A DNA stretch of 64,000 nucleotides from Tricholoma matsutake. Its lineage: Eukaryota > Basidiomycota > Agaricomycetes > Agaricales > Tricholomataceae. The stretch lies in NCBI GenBank assembly GCA_026075535.2, contig AP026541.1, positions 6,758,001-6,822,000 on the forward strand. The letters are read 5' to 3'. Each line of letters starts with the position of its first letter. Position 1 is the first letter of the stretch. The notes below the pieces were generated by a model. It saw only the letters and a program-made list of their open reading frames with translations, was not told the origin of the DNA and ran no database searches. Both the position numbers and the translations under genes were made by a program. Below are positions 54,653 to 64,000 of the stretch, one piece after another.

Positions 54653-55846
54653 TGATGATACTCAACCCAGGAAAACCACCAAAACAGCCAATGAGGCAAC
54701 CAATGATATTTGCACGAGTCAGAGGAAGGGTGCGAGACATTCCAAATGTTTGTGGTCCAACCTATGGAAAGACAACTAGTTGGTACTAGTCATAAAGGTA
54801 GTTCTATAAGACAGGAAGGTGTTTGGCACAGTCCGATGGAGTATCAATCGATATTGAGGATGATTGATGATATCGACGGTGAATGAGGTTTATCGTCGAT
54901 GGTCGATGCGTGAATTCTGAGGACCTTTTTGATAGGTCAATAGTATATGAAGGCTATAGCCGATGGCTATGAAGTGTCGGGATAATTACTAGTGCTAACG
55001 ATAAGAGGGTCGAAAGAGGAACAAGGATGAGGATGATCACAGAGGTTTCTCATCAATCAAGAAAACTTGTAGAAGCTTAGATTGTTTTAGAGGATAGATC
55101 AGATTCTTAGAGCTCTATATGAGGCGATAGGTGAAGACAATTTCTTGTATTTTCAAGTGGATACTACAGAGTTTTATATGTTATAAAGAAACTTCCTAAA
55201 ATGGTATAAGAAACATGTGTAGAACATGAGGCAAAAGATATGAGTTAAAACACGAGGCCAAAAGGAGACTGGAATCCGAACAAGAAAGAGATATCTCATA
55301 TGATGAAGGAGTAATAAAGGGTATAGAACTAAAAAGAGACTGTCCTTTGTGTATAAACTGTGCTAAGTCTTGCAATAATCCATCCAGTGGGTTCTGTACA
55401 CGATAGGGACTTGGAACGAGGCTGACCTACTATCAGCAGGTTTGAGCATGAGTTGGAATACTTCCTGGCACATGGTATTCCACCATTTAGATAACAAATG
55501 TGGCGCCCAATGTTGCTCGCAGTCTCTCAATATCAATCGATAACGCTTGACGATGATCGACAATGGTCGACAATGTTTGATCGCAGTCGCGGTAGTTTGA
55601 AGTTGATCGGGGATGTTCGATGTTCATTCAGAGGGATCTTAGGGGCTTTCGAGGTAGTCCTAAGGTTGTGCAATGTGGTCTCTCAGTACGATCAATGTTG
55701 CTGGTGGTGTTTTGATGTGGTCGATATGATATCATGATCAATAGACTGGTTTGTGCTGCGTCTGGGACATTGTAGGAGTTAGCCGATGTGATTAGAATGT
55801 GGTTGAAATGGTGAATTGGCCTTTGAGCCGAGGAGACAACCTATCA
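54653..55846 (-). repeat. solo LTR, TGATGAT family (in Cop1)
   Basis: It runs TGATGATACTC to ACCTATCA. The flanks GCGC (54649-54652) and GCAC (55847-55850) form a 4-bp TSD with one CpG transition. It splits the codons E-R and A-I-R-T of the integrase. Confidence 0.88.
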
Positions 55847-55927
55847 GCACACTCTGTGCACCCATTCTGTTGGTGAATGTGGGGTGTGGACATCTCTATT
55901 TTGATGCCGAAATTCTTGAGCATATTT
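55847..55927 (-). pseudogene. Cop1 integrase fragment between two solo LTRs
   Basis: The minus strand reads M-L-K-N-F-G-I-K-I-E-M-S-T-P-H-I-H-Q-Q-N-G, the block around the catalytic Glu (Q-Q-N-G-x-x-E). It continues 56642-56670 upstream and 54648 downstream. The C-T-E codon run ends with TGT, a CGC decayed at CpG. Confidence 0.85.
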
Positions 55928-56641
55928 TGTTAAGACTATAGGTCTTTAACTCAGCCTTGGCTTCGTATGTCACAGTTGGATGCTTTCCAACTATATCGGT
56001 ATCACACTAGGAGGCTTTCCTAGTGTATCAGGCTTCTGGCCTTCACTTGGGTACTTCCTCAAGTCGTTATGGCTATCCGTACTCAGAGGCTTTCTGAGTA
56101 GACCGTCGGTTTGTGTATCACAGTTGGAGGCTTTCCAACTGTCGAGTTCAAGTTATCACAGCTAGGGGCTTCCTAAGCTGTCGAGTGTTCTGGTTGAGTC
56201 TAAGACCGTTGATTGAATTAGGTCAAGCTAAGGAATACAGGCAATATTACTGTAGCTTATATACGGTTCAGAGAATGTCTATCATCCAATCGGAATACGA
56301 GATCTTTGTCAAGTAAATATAGAAGGAACAATAGAACGGTAAGCCTCATGCCTAGCATGAGGTGTCCGATGTCACAGAGTGCTGCAGCGCAGCATGTCAA
56401 AGAACAATAGTAAATAACCCTCATGCCAAGCATGAGGCGTCTGATGTCATGGATCCGATATCAAGGGTCCAATGTCAAGGAGTCCAATGTCAAGGAGTCC
56501 AATGTCACGGAATACTGCTGCACAGCATGTCGATCGACAGGAGTCAGAGCAAGGGGTGTCTCCATCGGAAGTGAGTCGTGTCATGTCAGAAAGGAAAAAT
56601 GAAGTGCCCGGTCTTGCGGGTCCGGATAACAAATCATAACA
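55928..56641 (-). repeat. solo LTR with six-hairpin array
   Basis: It is 714 bp with ends TGTTAAGACT/AAATCATAACA. The perfect TSD TATTT lies at 55923-55927 and 56642-56646. 55974-56180 holds six stem-loops with a G/T-GCTT loop. 56346-56445 holds two CCTCATGC-nn-GCATGAGG hairpins, and 56460-56510 a GTCCAATGTCAAGGA tandem. No related internal region is in the window. Confidence 0.88.
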
Positions 56642-56670
56642 TATTTTGTAGCTCACGATCTTTGAACTCC

Positions 56671-57095
56671 TATAAGGGCAACCTAAGCCTCTAGCAAAGG
56701 GAAATCCGAAGTTAAAATTATACTACATAATACAGGCATTGGGGACACACCTAGCAAAGGGAAATCTGAAGAGAAAACTCTAAGGATCCCCTTGCTGATG
56801 CCCAGTATATGTGAAGACAACAAAAATCAAATATAACCTAAAAATAGAAAAGGCGGAGATAGGCGGATCAAGGCCGCCGAATGACATCATACCAAGGGGT
56901 ATGTGTCGGAAGGGGTACTCCGCCTCTAAATATAAAAGTGTCAACATGTACAAACATGATAGCAAGGGAAAATTAGTAATAAAATCCGGAAAAATCATAG
57001 AAAATGAAGAATAGAAGGAAACAAGGTGGGGAAAAATATAGGACGAACATAAAAAATAGGAAAAACACACAGGGCACCCCCCTAGTCCCCTTACA
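56671..57095 (-). repeat. 3' LTR of Gyp4
   Basis: Against 62291-62715 it has TCTGAAG for TCCGAAG (56752) and GGACGAA for GGATGAA (57046); both sites are CpG. Confidence 0.96.
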
Positions 57096-57106
57096 TCACC
57101 CCCTCT

Positions 57107-60100
57107 CTAAGATGCATCGCCCCGATGCATTCGAAATCGTATACGACCAAAGTCTGTGACTTGAATGCGATGCAGTGCAGCAGTGTGCCGTCGGTGGAAT
57201 TCCTTGATTAACCGAGGGGCATTTACGTCAGACTCTTCGACCCATGAGTTCTCCTCATACCCATAACCCTTCCAATGTACCAAATACTGGAGTTTTCCTC
57301 GACGCAAACGGCTGTCCAAGATTGACTCGACTTCATATTGGGGTTCTCCCTCGCTCACTGTAGGTGGTGGTGGTGGGTGTGAATGGCATCCCGGGAACGG
57401 ATCTGGGGGAGCTGGAAGCAATTTGATGACATGGAAGACGGGATGGAGTCTGGACATGGAGGCTGGGAGGCGTAGACGATAGGCATGTGTTCCAACGCAC
57501 TTGACAATGGGGAAAGGTCCCAAGAAGCAATGAGCGAGTTTCTTGGATGGACGTGTAGTGGAGACGTCACTGGAGTCAAGATAAACTCGATCACCAACCT
57601 TGTACTGAGGGGTTGGGGAGTGGCGTTGGTTGTAAAATCGCGCCATGTTGTCCTTCGCCTTTGCTAAGGCTGCCCTTGCCTCCTCCAAGCTATCCCTCAT
57701 GCGTTCTGCGAACTCATTCACCGTCTCGATGTGTGAGGGAGTTTGGCGAGGTTCAAATCCCATGCGTGGATGTCGTCCAGTGTCTAAGAGGAAAGGGGTC
57801 TGTTGAGTGGAAGCATGGACATGGTTGTTGTATCCGAACTTGGCCAAAGGAAGGAGATCATCCCAATCGTCCTGGCGTTCATTGACAAAGAGGCGGATGT
57901 ACTGCTCCAGTTCCTGGTTGACTCGCTCTGTCTGGCCATCAGTTTGTGGGTGATAAGCGGTTGAAGCGAGGAGTTTGATCCCCAGGAGTCGGTACAGCTC
58001 ACGAGTGAACTCTGCCATGAACTGAGGGCCACAATCCAAGAGGAAGGCACCAGGAAGTCCATGTAATTTCCACACGTGGTGGAGGTAGAGTCGAGCAGCA
58101 CCTAGGGCACTGACAGTGGTGTGAGTGGGAATGAAGTGAGCGCGTTTTCCCACTGAGTCAACTGTGCACATCACTGCATCAAACCCATTTGACTCTGGCA
58201 ATTCCACCACAAAGTCGACGCTGACAACATCCCAACGACTCTCTGGAACAGGAAGAGGGTGTAGCTCACCAATAGGCTTGCGACGAGGAACCTTGGTGCA
58301 TAAGCAAAGGTCACAAGTGCGACAATACTGACCAATGAGCCGTGACATTTGTGGCCACCAATAGTTCTGTGAGGTGAGCTCCAAGGTCTTCCAGCGTCTG
58401 GGGTGGCCAGCAATCTGTGAGTCATGGTGTTGGGATATGATGCGCCAATGAAGGTCTGGGTCATTGGGAACATAGATGCGATCCCTGAAATACAACAAGT
58501 CCTCCTTTTCAGCCCACTCTGCCGCACGTAAGGAAAGGGTCGATCCCTTCCTCAGTTCTTTAACAGCTCAGGCGACAACATCCTCATGTAAACTGCTACG
58601 GTTTGTGCAACAAATGTCATGTAGGATGTCCCGCTCCTCGCCCTGGGGTGCGATGCCTTCCAGTGCCTGAATGGTGAACAGGTCTGGCTGCAACAGCACA
58701 ATGTTTTGGTTGTCACTGCTGCCATCCCCATGGTCTGCACGTCGGGATAGGGCATCGGTCTTCCCCATGCTGCGACCCAGACGGTGGTGCAAGGAGAAGT
58801 CGAATCTAGATAGATACAGGGACCAATGAGCTTGACGACGGTTCAATTTCTTGGCCGTCATGAAGTACTCGAGGTTCTTGTGATCCGTCCAAATTTCCAC
58901 CTTGTGTTGGGCACCCTCGAGGAAGTGTCGCCACTCCTCAAGCGCACGCATTATCGCCAACATCTCCTTGTCATGGATCTCATAGTTTCGCTCTACAGCA
59001 CTAAGGCTTTTGGAGTAGAATGCAACAGGATGCCACTTCTGGTCCTCCGGAGACTGCTGAGACAACACGGCGCCCATCGCAAAGTCAGAACTGTCAGCTT
59101 CTACACGAAAAGGATGCGAATCGTCAGCAAAGGTAAGGATCGGAGCAGAAGTGACCATCTCCTTAAGCTTTTCGAACGCCTCCTGTTGTGCATTATCCCA
59201 CCTCCATGCCTCCTTTCCTGTCAAGTCGAACAGTGGTCGTGCATGATGTGAGAAATCCTTGATAAAACACCGATAGAAATTGATGAAGCCCAGGAAAGAC
59301 TGCACCTCCTTCTTGTTCGTGGGCGTCGGCCAAGCTGTGACCCCGTTTACCTTGATAGGATCCATCTCCACTTGACCCTCCGAGATAATCAGACCGAGGT
59401 ACTCGATCTTGGTCCTTTCAAACTCGCATTTGTCCTGACGAAGGTAGAGTTTGTACCGTCAAAGTCGCTCTAGGACAAGGCGCGTGATGTGACGGTGCTC
59501 TTCAACCGTGCGAGTGAAGATGAGGATGTCGTCGAGATAGATGCAGACAACGCCTTCAAGGATGAGGTCATGGAAGATGTTGTTCATCATGGTCTGAAAG
59601 GTGGCAGGGCTATTAGTAAGGCCAAAGAACATGACAAGCGGTTCAAAAAGACCACGGTTGGTACGAAAAGCTGCCTTCCACTCATCTCCCTCCTTTATCC
59701 TCACATTATTATAGCCCCAACGGACATCGAGCTTGGTGAAGTATTGGGCTCCACAGAGCTGGTTTACGAGTTCGGAGATGAGGGGTAGTGGGTAGCAATT
59801 TTTGACCGTGATGTTGTTGAGCCTTCTGTAGTCTTGAACCAGTCGAAGTGAACCATCCTTCTTCTTGACAAAGAAAAAGGGAGAGGCCATGGGTGACTTT
59901 GATGGTTGAATACATCCAGAGGCCAGGTGCTCGTCGATGAACTGGTCAAGCTGCCATTGTTCTTCCGGAGAGAGAGGATAGACCTTGCAGGATGAAGGGG
60001 TTGCGCCGGGGGTGAGTTCGATTGCGTGATCCCATGGCTTGCGCGCAGGAAGAGAGTTGAATGACTCCTTGGAGAACACGTCTTCAAACTCATGGAGATG

Positions 60101-61009
60101 AGGGAGTAAGGAGTTAGTAGAGGATTTAGCAGCGTTGTTTTTGTGGAAGGCCTCGGCAAGGCATTGGGATATGTTCAATGTGGCACACACCTCATGCGAT
60201 GAGCGAATTGCAGTGTAGAAGATCCGATCACCCTCCTCCACTTCCTCTGGGTCCTCATCATCATCATCCGAGTCTGGCATGAGATCAGGAACCCCTTCCA
60301 ATTCCACTTCAGGTATAGGCAGGGGTCCAGCATGACACTTCTGAGTATGTTGTATTGCCACCTTCTGTCCACAACGTTCTTGCCTGGCTTCTGTGAAACA
60401 CGTCCGACAGCGGGATGGACATTGGCTCATGGTAACCTCCCCGGTACGCCAGTCGACCTCTGGGTTATGGTCTCGAACCCATGGATATCCCAAAATCACC
60501 TTTTGCTTTCCTAATTGAGTGACAGCAAAAAGGGCACGCTCACTATGATCTTTGTAACGGAGAACCAGGTCTGCAACCTCTCGGATGGCACCCGCTTCAT
60601 TTGGGGATCCATCCACATTATATACAGGTATCGGACGTGAGAGTGAGCGAGTATTTAGGCGATGTTGTTGTACCAGATGGGAATCGATGAAGAGACCAGT
60701 CGCACCAGAGTCCAGGAGCGCAGAGACACCGAGTATCTGTCCAGTGTCGGTCGTCTGCAGTTCGATGGCTAGGTTTAAGGAGTGTGCAGAGGGAGTGGAT
60801 GCCACAATATACTTGCGTGGTAGTTTATGTTCCCATGATTTAATTTTGGGATGTGGAGTAGAAGGAGAGATGGGGAGAGCAGGTACATCTTTAGCCAACT
60901 TCGAAGGGTCAGAGAGGGGAGCAGTCACAGAAATGGATTCATTCTCCAGGGATTCAACTGACAAGACTTCAAAGCAGTTATGGACAGGCAGTGAGGGCGT
61001 ACAATTCAC
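57107..61009 (-). pseudogene. Gyp4 Pol: protease, RT, RNase H, integrase, chromodomain
   Basis: Minus-strand blocks in order: protease L-L-D-S-G-A-T-G-L (about 60710) with V-I-L-G-Y-P-W-V (60500); [17 protein letters not shown] (59870), T-K-L-D-V (59738), active site I-Y-L-D-D-I-L-I-F (59546); TGA at 59459 (expected CGA); L-G-F-I-N-F-Y (59290); RNase H V-E-A-D-S-S-D-F-A (59100) and T-D-H-K-N-L-E-Y-F (58880). TGA at 58568 is again at CGA. Integrase HHCC near 58420-58310; core V-S-V-D-F (58210), L-L-D-C-G (58040) and D-G-Q-T-E-R (57940). The chromodomain Y-E-V-E-S-I-L-D with Y-L-V-H-W-K-G-Y-G (57320-57260) precedes the stop at 57107. Apart from two TGA codons it looks complete. Confidence 0.93.
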
Positions 61010-61023
61010 TTGCTGCGAATAGG

Positions 61024-62148
61024 AAAATCCTGCTCCTCTACAACTTCCAACTTAATCTCCTCTGCAACTTGATCCTTTGCTTCCTCAACATCTACAAGTG
61101 CCAACAAATCTTGCAGGAGTTCGTCTCATCCCTCGGGGGTGAGCATGCGGATATTCTGACGATGGGGACACGCTCCAGCCCTGTGTCCAGGTTCCCCACA
61201 ACAGTAGCAGAGATCCAACTTACGTGCATGGCTGCAGGCTGCATCAACATCCATTGGTACTGGGACATTGACGGCTGGTGTGGGAGTTTGACGAACAGGA
61301 ATGGGGTTAGGGTGGGGGAGGCTTTGATTGAAGGTGTAGGGTGTATGAGTGGTAGTTGGAGCATGGAATGCAGCATTAAACGCTGCATTTGTGAGTCAGT
61401 TCTCGTCACAGAGTGAAGCAGCTTCATACCAAGCAAGGATATCATCGTCCGCTGGGCGCCCTTCCAACATCTGTGCAATCTGGTCCTGAATTTCTCGGTT
61501 GAGTCCCCGTCGGAACTTCACCACCACTGGTAACCCACTCCCATATCCTGCCATGTCCACCAAATCCTTGAACTCATCGATATAATCGTCCACGGATCGA
61601 CGTCCCTGGTGGTAAGTGGATGACTCAAGTCGTGTCACTGCTCGGTGGCGTTCATTGAGGGGGCAGAAGTGGCATACAAACTCAGCTCAAAAGTCACCCC
61701 AAGTGGAGAAAGGTAGAGAACCGAGTTCTTTAGTTTGACGTAGGATACGGTCCACATAGAGATAGGCGCGTTCAGATTTCATGTATGTGAAGGCCCAATA
61801 AATTTTTGCAGCCTCATCGACAAATTGATGCGACTGGAGACTAATGTATAACTCACAGGAATTAAGGAATGCACGTCCCTGCGCATGTGCACCATTAAAT
61901 TTGGCGGGGGGGGACGGTTTGATCTGGGCACGTTCCTTAGTGGACACGTTTGGCAAAACATCGTTGTTGGGTGCACTTGGAGTCGTAAAGGGGGAACTAT
62001 TGGTTGTAGGGTTAGCCTGGAGGGTCCTAACGAAGTTTTCAATCGTAGATTTAAGCGAGTTGATTTGCGCGTGCATTCCGGAAATGTCGCTTTCAAGCGC
62101 GTCGAAGCGTTCTGATGCGTCCATGTCGCTAGGGAGCGCATTTGGCAA
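61024..62148 (-). pseudogene. Gyp4 Gag
   Basis: The start M-P-N-A-L-P-S-D-M-D is at 62148, with a coiled coil F-D-A-L-E-S-D-I-S-G-M near 62110. The capsid core P-P-A-K-F-N-G (61910), F-S-T-W-G-D-F (61705), TGA (expected CGA), A-E-F-V-C-H-F, then V-D-D-Y-I-D-E-F-K (61590) and F-R-R-G-L-N (61510). The zinc knuckle C-Y-C-C-G-E-P-G-H-R-A-G-A-C is at about 61200-61160. A TGA follows L-T-P-E-G near 61128, and another at the Pol junction (61010). A small frameshift lies near 61396. Confidence 0.88.
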
Positions 62149-62290
62149 AAATGGCGGCGTAATAAAGGCAAGATTATCTGGAATGGTGTGTAGGGACTCT
62201 GTGGAGCTTTGGGAAGCATCGTCCAGTCCATACCTGCCTATCTTGGGCAGCGCGTTCGCGATTTTCAGGCCTTAGGGGAGAGTTTTCTAC

Positions 62291-62715
62291 TATAAGGGCA
62301 ACCTAAGCCTCTAGCAAAGGGAAATCCGAAGTTAAAATTATACTACATAATACAGGCATTGGGGACACACCTAGCAAAGGGAAATCCGAAGAGAAAACTC
62401 TAAGGATCCCCTTGCTGATGCCCAGTATATGTGAAGACAACAAAAATCAAATATAACCTAAAAATAGAAAAGGCGGAGATAGGCGGATCAAGGCCGCCGA
62501 ATGACATCATACCAAGGGGTATGTGTCGGAAGGGGTACTCCGCCTCTAAATATAAAAGTGTCAACATGTACAAACATGATAGCAAGGGAAAATTAGTAAT
62601 AAAATCCGGAAAAATCATAGAAAATGAAGAATAGAAGGAAACAAGGTGGGGAAAAATATAGGATGAACATAAAAAATAGGAAAAACACACAGGGCACCCC
62701 CCTAGTCCCCTTACA
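62291..62715 (-). repeat. 5' LTR of Gyp4
   Basis: It is 425 bp with minus-strand ends TGTAAGGG and CCCTTATA; the last base pair TA replaces the canonical CA, and the same is true of the 3' copy. Confidence 0.96.
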
Positions 62716-63382
62716 ACTCCCCCCCTGGATCAACATGCCAGCGCTTGATTGTAGCGCCATACTAGGTCAAAGCCATTGCCTGAAATTGTCTAATCGCCAC
62801 AGCAGCATCAGACTTCTTTCTAAGGCACTGGACCCAGATATGTGACATTTTGTTGTCTAGAAATACAATGAAGTATTTATGTTTGTGGTACCATAGTACC
62901 GGGAGTTCCTTCAGATCAGAATGTATTAATTCAAAAGATTTCTCTGCACGTGAATTTGATTTGGGAAAAGATTTTGACATCATTTTCCCTTCAGCGCACC
63001 CTGGACATATAATTTTGTCTTTAGGAATAATTAAATTCCTTGGGAATTTTATGGTGCTGTTAGGCATTTTCCCTAGCACCTCTTTGGATGGGTGTCCAAG
63101 TCGCCTATGCCATGTCAAGTAGTCAGCAACATACATGGTCACAACATTGATCCTCTTGGTGTTCAATATATGAGTCCAAGCCCAATAGATCGTGTTGCGT
63201 CTCCTAAGAGGGACACAATCCATTATTGGGTTTCCTTTCTCAAAAAATGAAATGTGTGCAGAGGAACCACACACATCACTTCTGTCTTGTAAAAAAGACG
63301 CCCATTGACAGTAGTCGAGTACTACAGTCGGGTATGTAGTAGACGGGGTATAATCGTGTTTCATGCATCTCTGACTTCCCAT
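62716..63382 (-). pseudogene. Cop1 GAG-pre-integrase and integrase core
   Basis: The frame has W-H-R-R-L-G-H-P-S (63115), C-P-G-C-A-E-G-K (63000), the HHCC domain of copia integrase, then F-E-L-I-H-S-D-L (62930, first Asp), Y-F-I-V-F-L-D (62870), and V-Q-C-L-R-K-K-S. After a stop at 62762 the codons D-P-G-G-E-F lead across the Gyp4 TSD to 56670 (K-D-R-E-L-Q-N). The second catalytic Asp lies in the D-P-G-G-E-F block, split by Gyp4. Confidence 0.9.
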
Positions 63383-63837
63383 GACATACCACCTGATGTC
63401 TAATGAAGACTGCTCCTTTTCCTACTATATGAGTAGTACCTGTGGCTGTTTGAACCAAGGTAGAGTCCTTTCTCGGTAAAGGCTCATAAGAAGTGAAATC
63501 TTTCATTTCACCAGTGAAGTGCTTTGATGCGCCTGAATCCATGATCCAGTTGGCACCTTTCTTACAATTTCTGTTTACACACATAACACATATATTAAGA
63601 TCTAAATAGTTCCATGATACATTTAATAGCAGTAAGATTTCACATGAAAAGTTTGCTGTAATCATTGGAATATTAATCTTTGTGCTTGTGGCAGGGAAAA
63701 GGACTGACCTGTCATCATATCCTCCTGTTTCAAGTGGTTCATTGACGAGCATCTCATCAATGGCTTTCCACACTTCTTCATCAGAAACTGGAGGCTCTGA
63801 TCTGAGGGAGACAGTATTGTCTTCGACCTCCATGATC
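63383..63837 (-). CDS. Cop1 Gag end and protease, with possible in-frame intron
   Basis: The frame from 63833 (M-E-V-E-D-N) continues without a stop to 63276. The protease active site W-I-M-D-S-G-A-S-K-H-F lies at 63548-63516. Between D-D-R (63709) and N-C-K-K-G-A-N-W (63570), 138 bp can be removed as a GT-AG intron (63708-63571, acceptor TAAACAG), and because 138 is divisible by three the frame is open either way. The inserted 46 residues look unlike protein of this family (hydrophobic, no motif). The frame also continues upstream through the E-E-L repeat. Only part of the polyprotein is in view. Confidence 0.75.
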
Positions 63838-63840
63838 CTA

Positions 63841-63980
63841 GGTTCTTCCAGTTCTTCCAGTTCTTCCAGTTCTTCCAGTTCTTCCAGTTCTTCCAGTTCT
63901 TCCAGTTCTTCCAGTTCTTCCAGTTCTTCCAGTTCTTCCAGTTCTTCCAGTTCTTCCAGTTCTTCCAGTTCTTCCAGTTC
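63841..63980 (-). repeat. 9-bp tandem repeat coding for (E-E-L)n in Cop1
   Basis: About 15 perfect copies of AGTTCTTCC. On the minus strand these are GGAAGAACT units in frame with the Cop1 polyprotein, giving Glu-Glu-Leu repeats just before M-E-V-E-D-N. Perfect identity suggests recent slippage expansion. It could form an acidic helix. Confidence 0.9.
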
Positions 63981-64000
63981 GATCCTCCTTCTCTTCCCTT

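Larger units (their letters stand above)
56671..62715 (-). mobile_element. Gyp4: young Ty3/gypsy chromovirus
   Basis: LTRs of 425 bp each lie at 56671-57095 and 62291-62715; they differ at two positions only. The perfect TSD ACTCC lies at 56666-56670 and 62716-62720. Total length 6045 bp. Polypurine tract AGAGAGGGGGTGA lies at 57096-57108. There is no TGG primer site after the 5' LTR (GTAGAAAACTCTCC), so self-priming as in Tf1-like elements is possible but untested. Gag, protease, RT, RNase H, integrase and chromodomain are all present on the minus strand, with a handful of TGA codons. Confidence 0.96.
51259..64000 (-). mobile_element. Cop1: Ty1/copia retrotransposon, runs off the right edge
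   Basis: The 3' LTR lies at 51259-51532 (minus start TGTTGAAATTAATCC, end CCCCAACA) with polypurine tract AGGGGGGG at 51533-51540. The coding order on the minus strand is Gag tail, protease, integrase, then RT-RNase H, the copia order. Insertions: MITE 53163-53695, solo LTRs 54653-55846 and 55928-56641, and Gyp4 56671-62715. At each gap the integrase or linker codons rejoin over the TSD. The 5' LTR is beyond 64000. A few TGA codons at CGA positions (for example 52976 and 52919) break the frame. Confidence 0.92.

Noticed and set aside
55974..56180. Regularly spaced hairpins as a CRISPR array
   Set aside because: Units are self-complementary with varying stems and no constant repeat plus variable spacer; the unit lies in an LTR with TSD; eukaryotic context.
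1..64000. tRNA, rRNA, riboswitch, operon or prophage features
   Set aside because: No cloverleaf, rRNA core sequence or Shine-Dalgarno-linked gene cluster was recognised; the introns and transposons show eukaryotic DNA.

Overview
This window looks like a transposon graveyard from a filamentous basidiomycete, probably an Agaricomycete. The signs are short 50-70 nt introns with CTAAC/CTAAT branch sites, one intact five-exon host gene, Ty3/gypsy chromoviruses, a Harbinger with a DDE transposase and an SANT-like second ORF, CACTA/TNP2 remains, hAT elements and a non-LTR element with a C-terminal CCHC motif. Nothing prokaryotic is present. I saw no tRNA, rRNA or CRISPR. Species is not resolvable from the sequence alone.

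Layout, using local element names. (i) 1-330: 3' tip of a gypsy element. (ii) 331-41129: one LINE (LINE1) ending in an A14 tail, expanded to about 41 kb by nested insertions: Gyp1 (776-12217), a perfect 214-bp palindrome (12491-12704), Harb1 (14837-38407) and hAT3 (38674-40113). Gyp1 itself contains three solo LTRs and hAT1. Harb1 contains Gyp2 (16610-37113), which contains Gyp3 (18440-24055), two solo LTRs, a MITE and hAT2. (iii) 41407-42328: the only intact host gene, a FAR-17a/AIG1-like membrane hydrolase. (iv) 42400-51258: MITE, Harbinger fragment, LTR fragments, inverted repeats, hAT4, hAT5 and TNP2 remains. (v) 51259-64000: a Ty1/copia element (Cop1) running off the right edge, holding a MITE, two solo LTRs and the youngest element, Gyp4 (56671-62715). 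Almost every boundary was set by matching target-site duplications (TSDs), so the insertion order can be read directly.

Decay is dominated by CpG transitions: in-frame TGA stands where arginine CGA is expected, and the two LTRs of Gyp4 differ at only two sites, both CpG. No element here appears fully coding.

Most notable points: (a) Gyp1 and Gyp2, with different LTR families, each carry an antisense Glu-rich ORF with a Cys cluster between the pol end and the 3' LTR; the Gyp2 copy has three canonical introns and a TATA box. (b) All six insertions of the TGATGAT LTR family have 4-bp TSDs compatible with N-CG-N. (c) Three hAT elements hold arrays of similar small exon cassettes with canonical introns and a recurrent E-Q-L-L-T-G-W/hairpin motif. 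(d) One LTR family has covarying terminal hairpins and two insertions bounded by two U3 ends in inverted orientation. (e) A solo LTR carries six consecutive hairpins with a shared loop and different, compensated stems.
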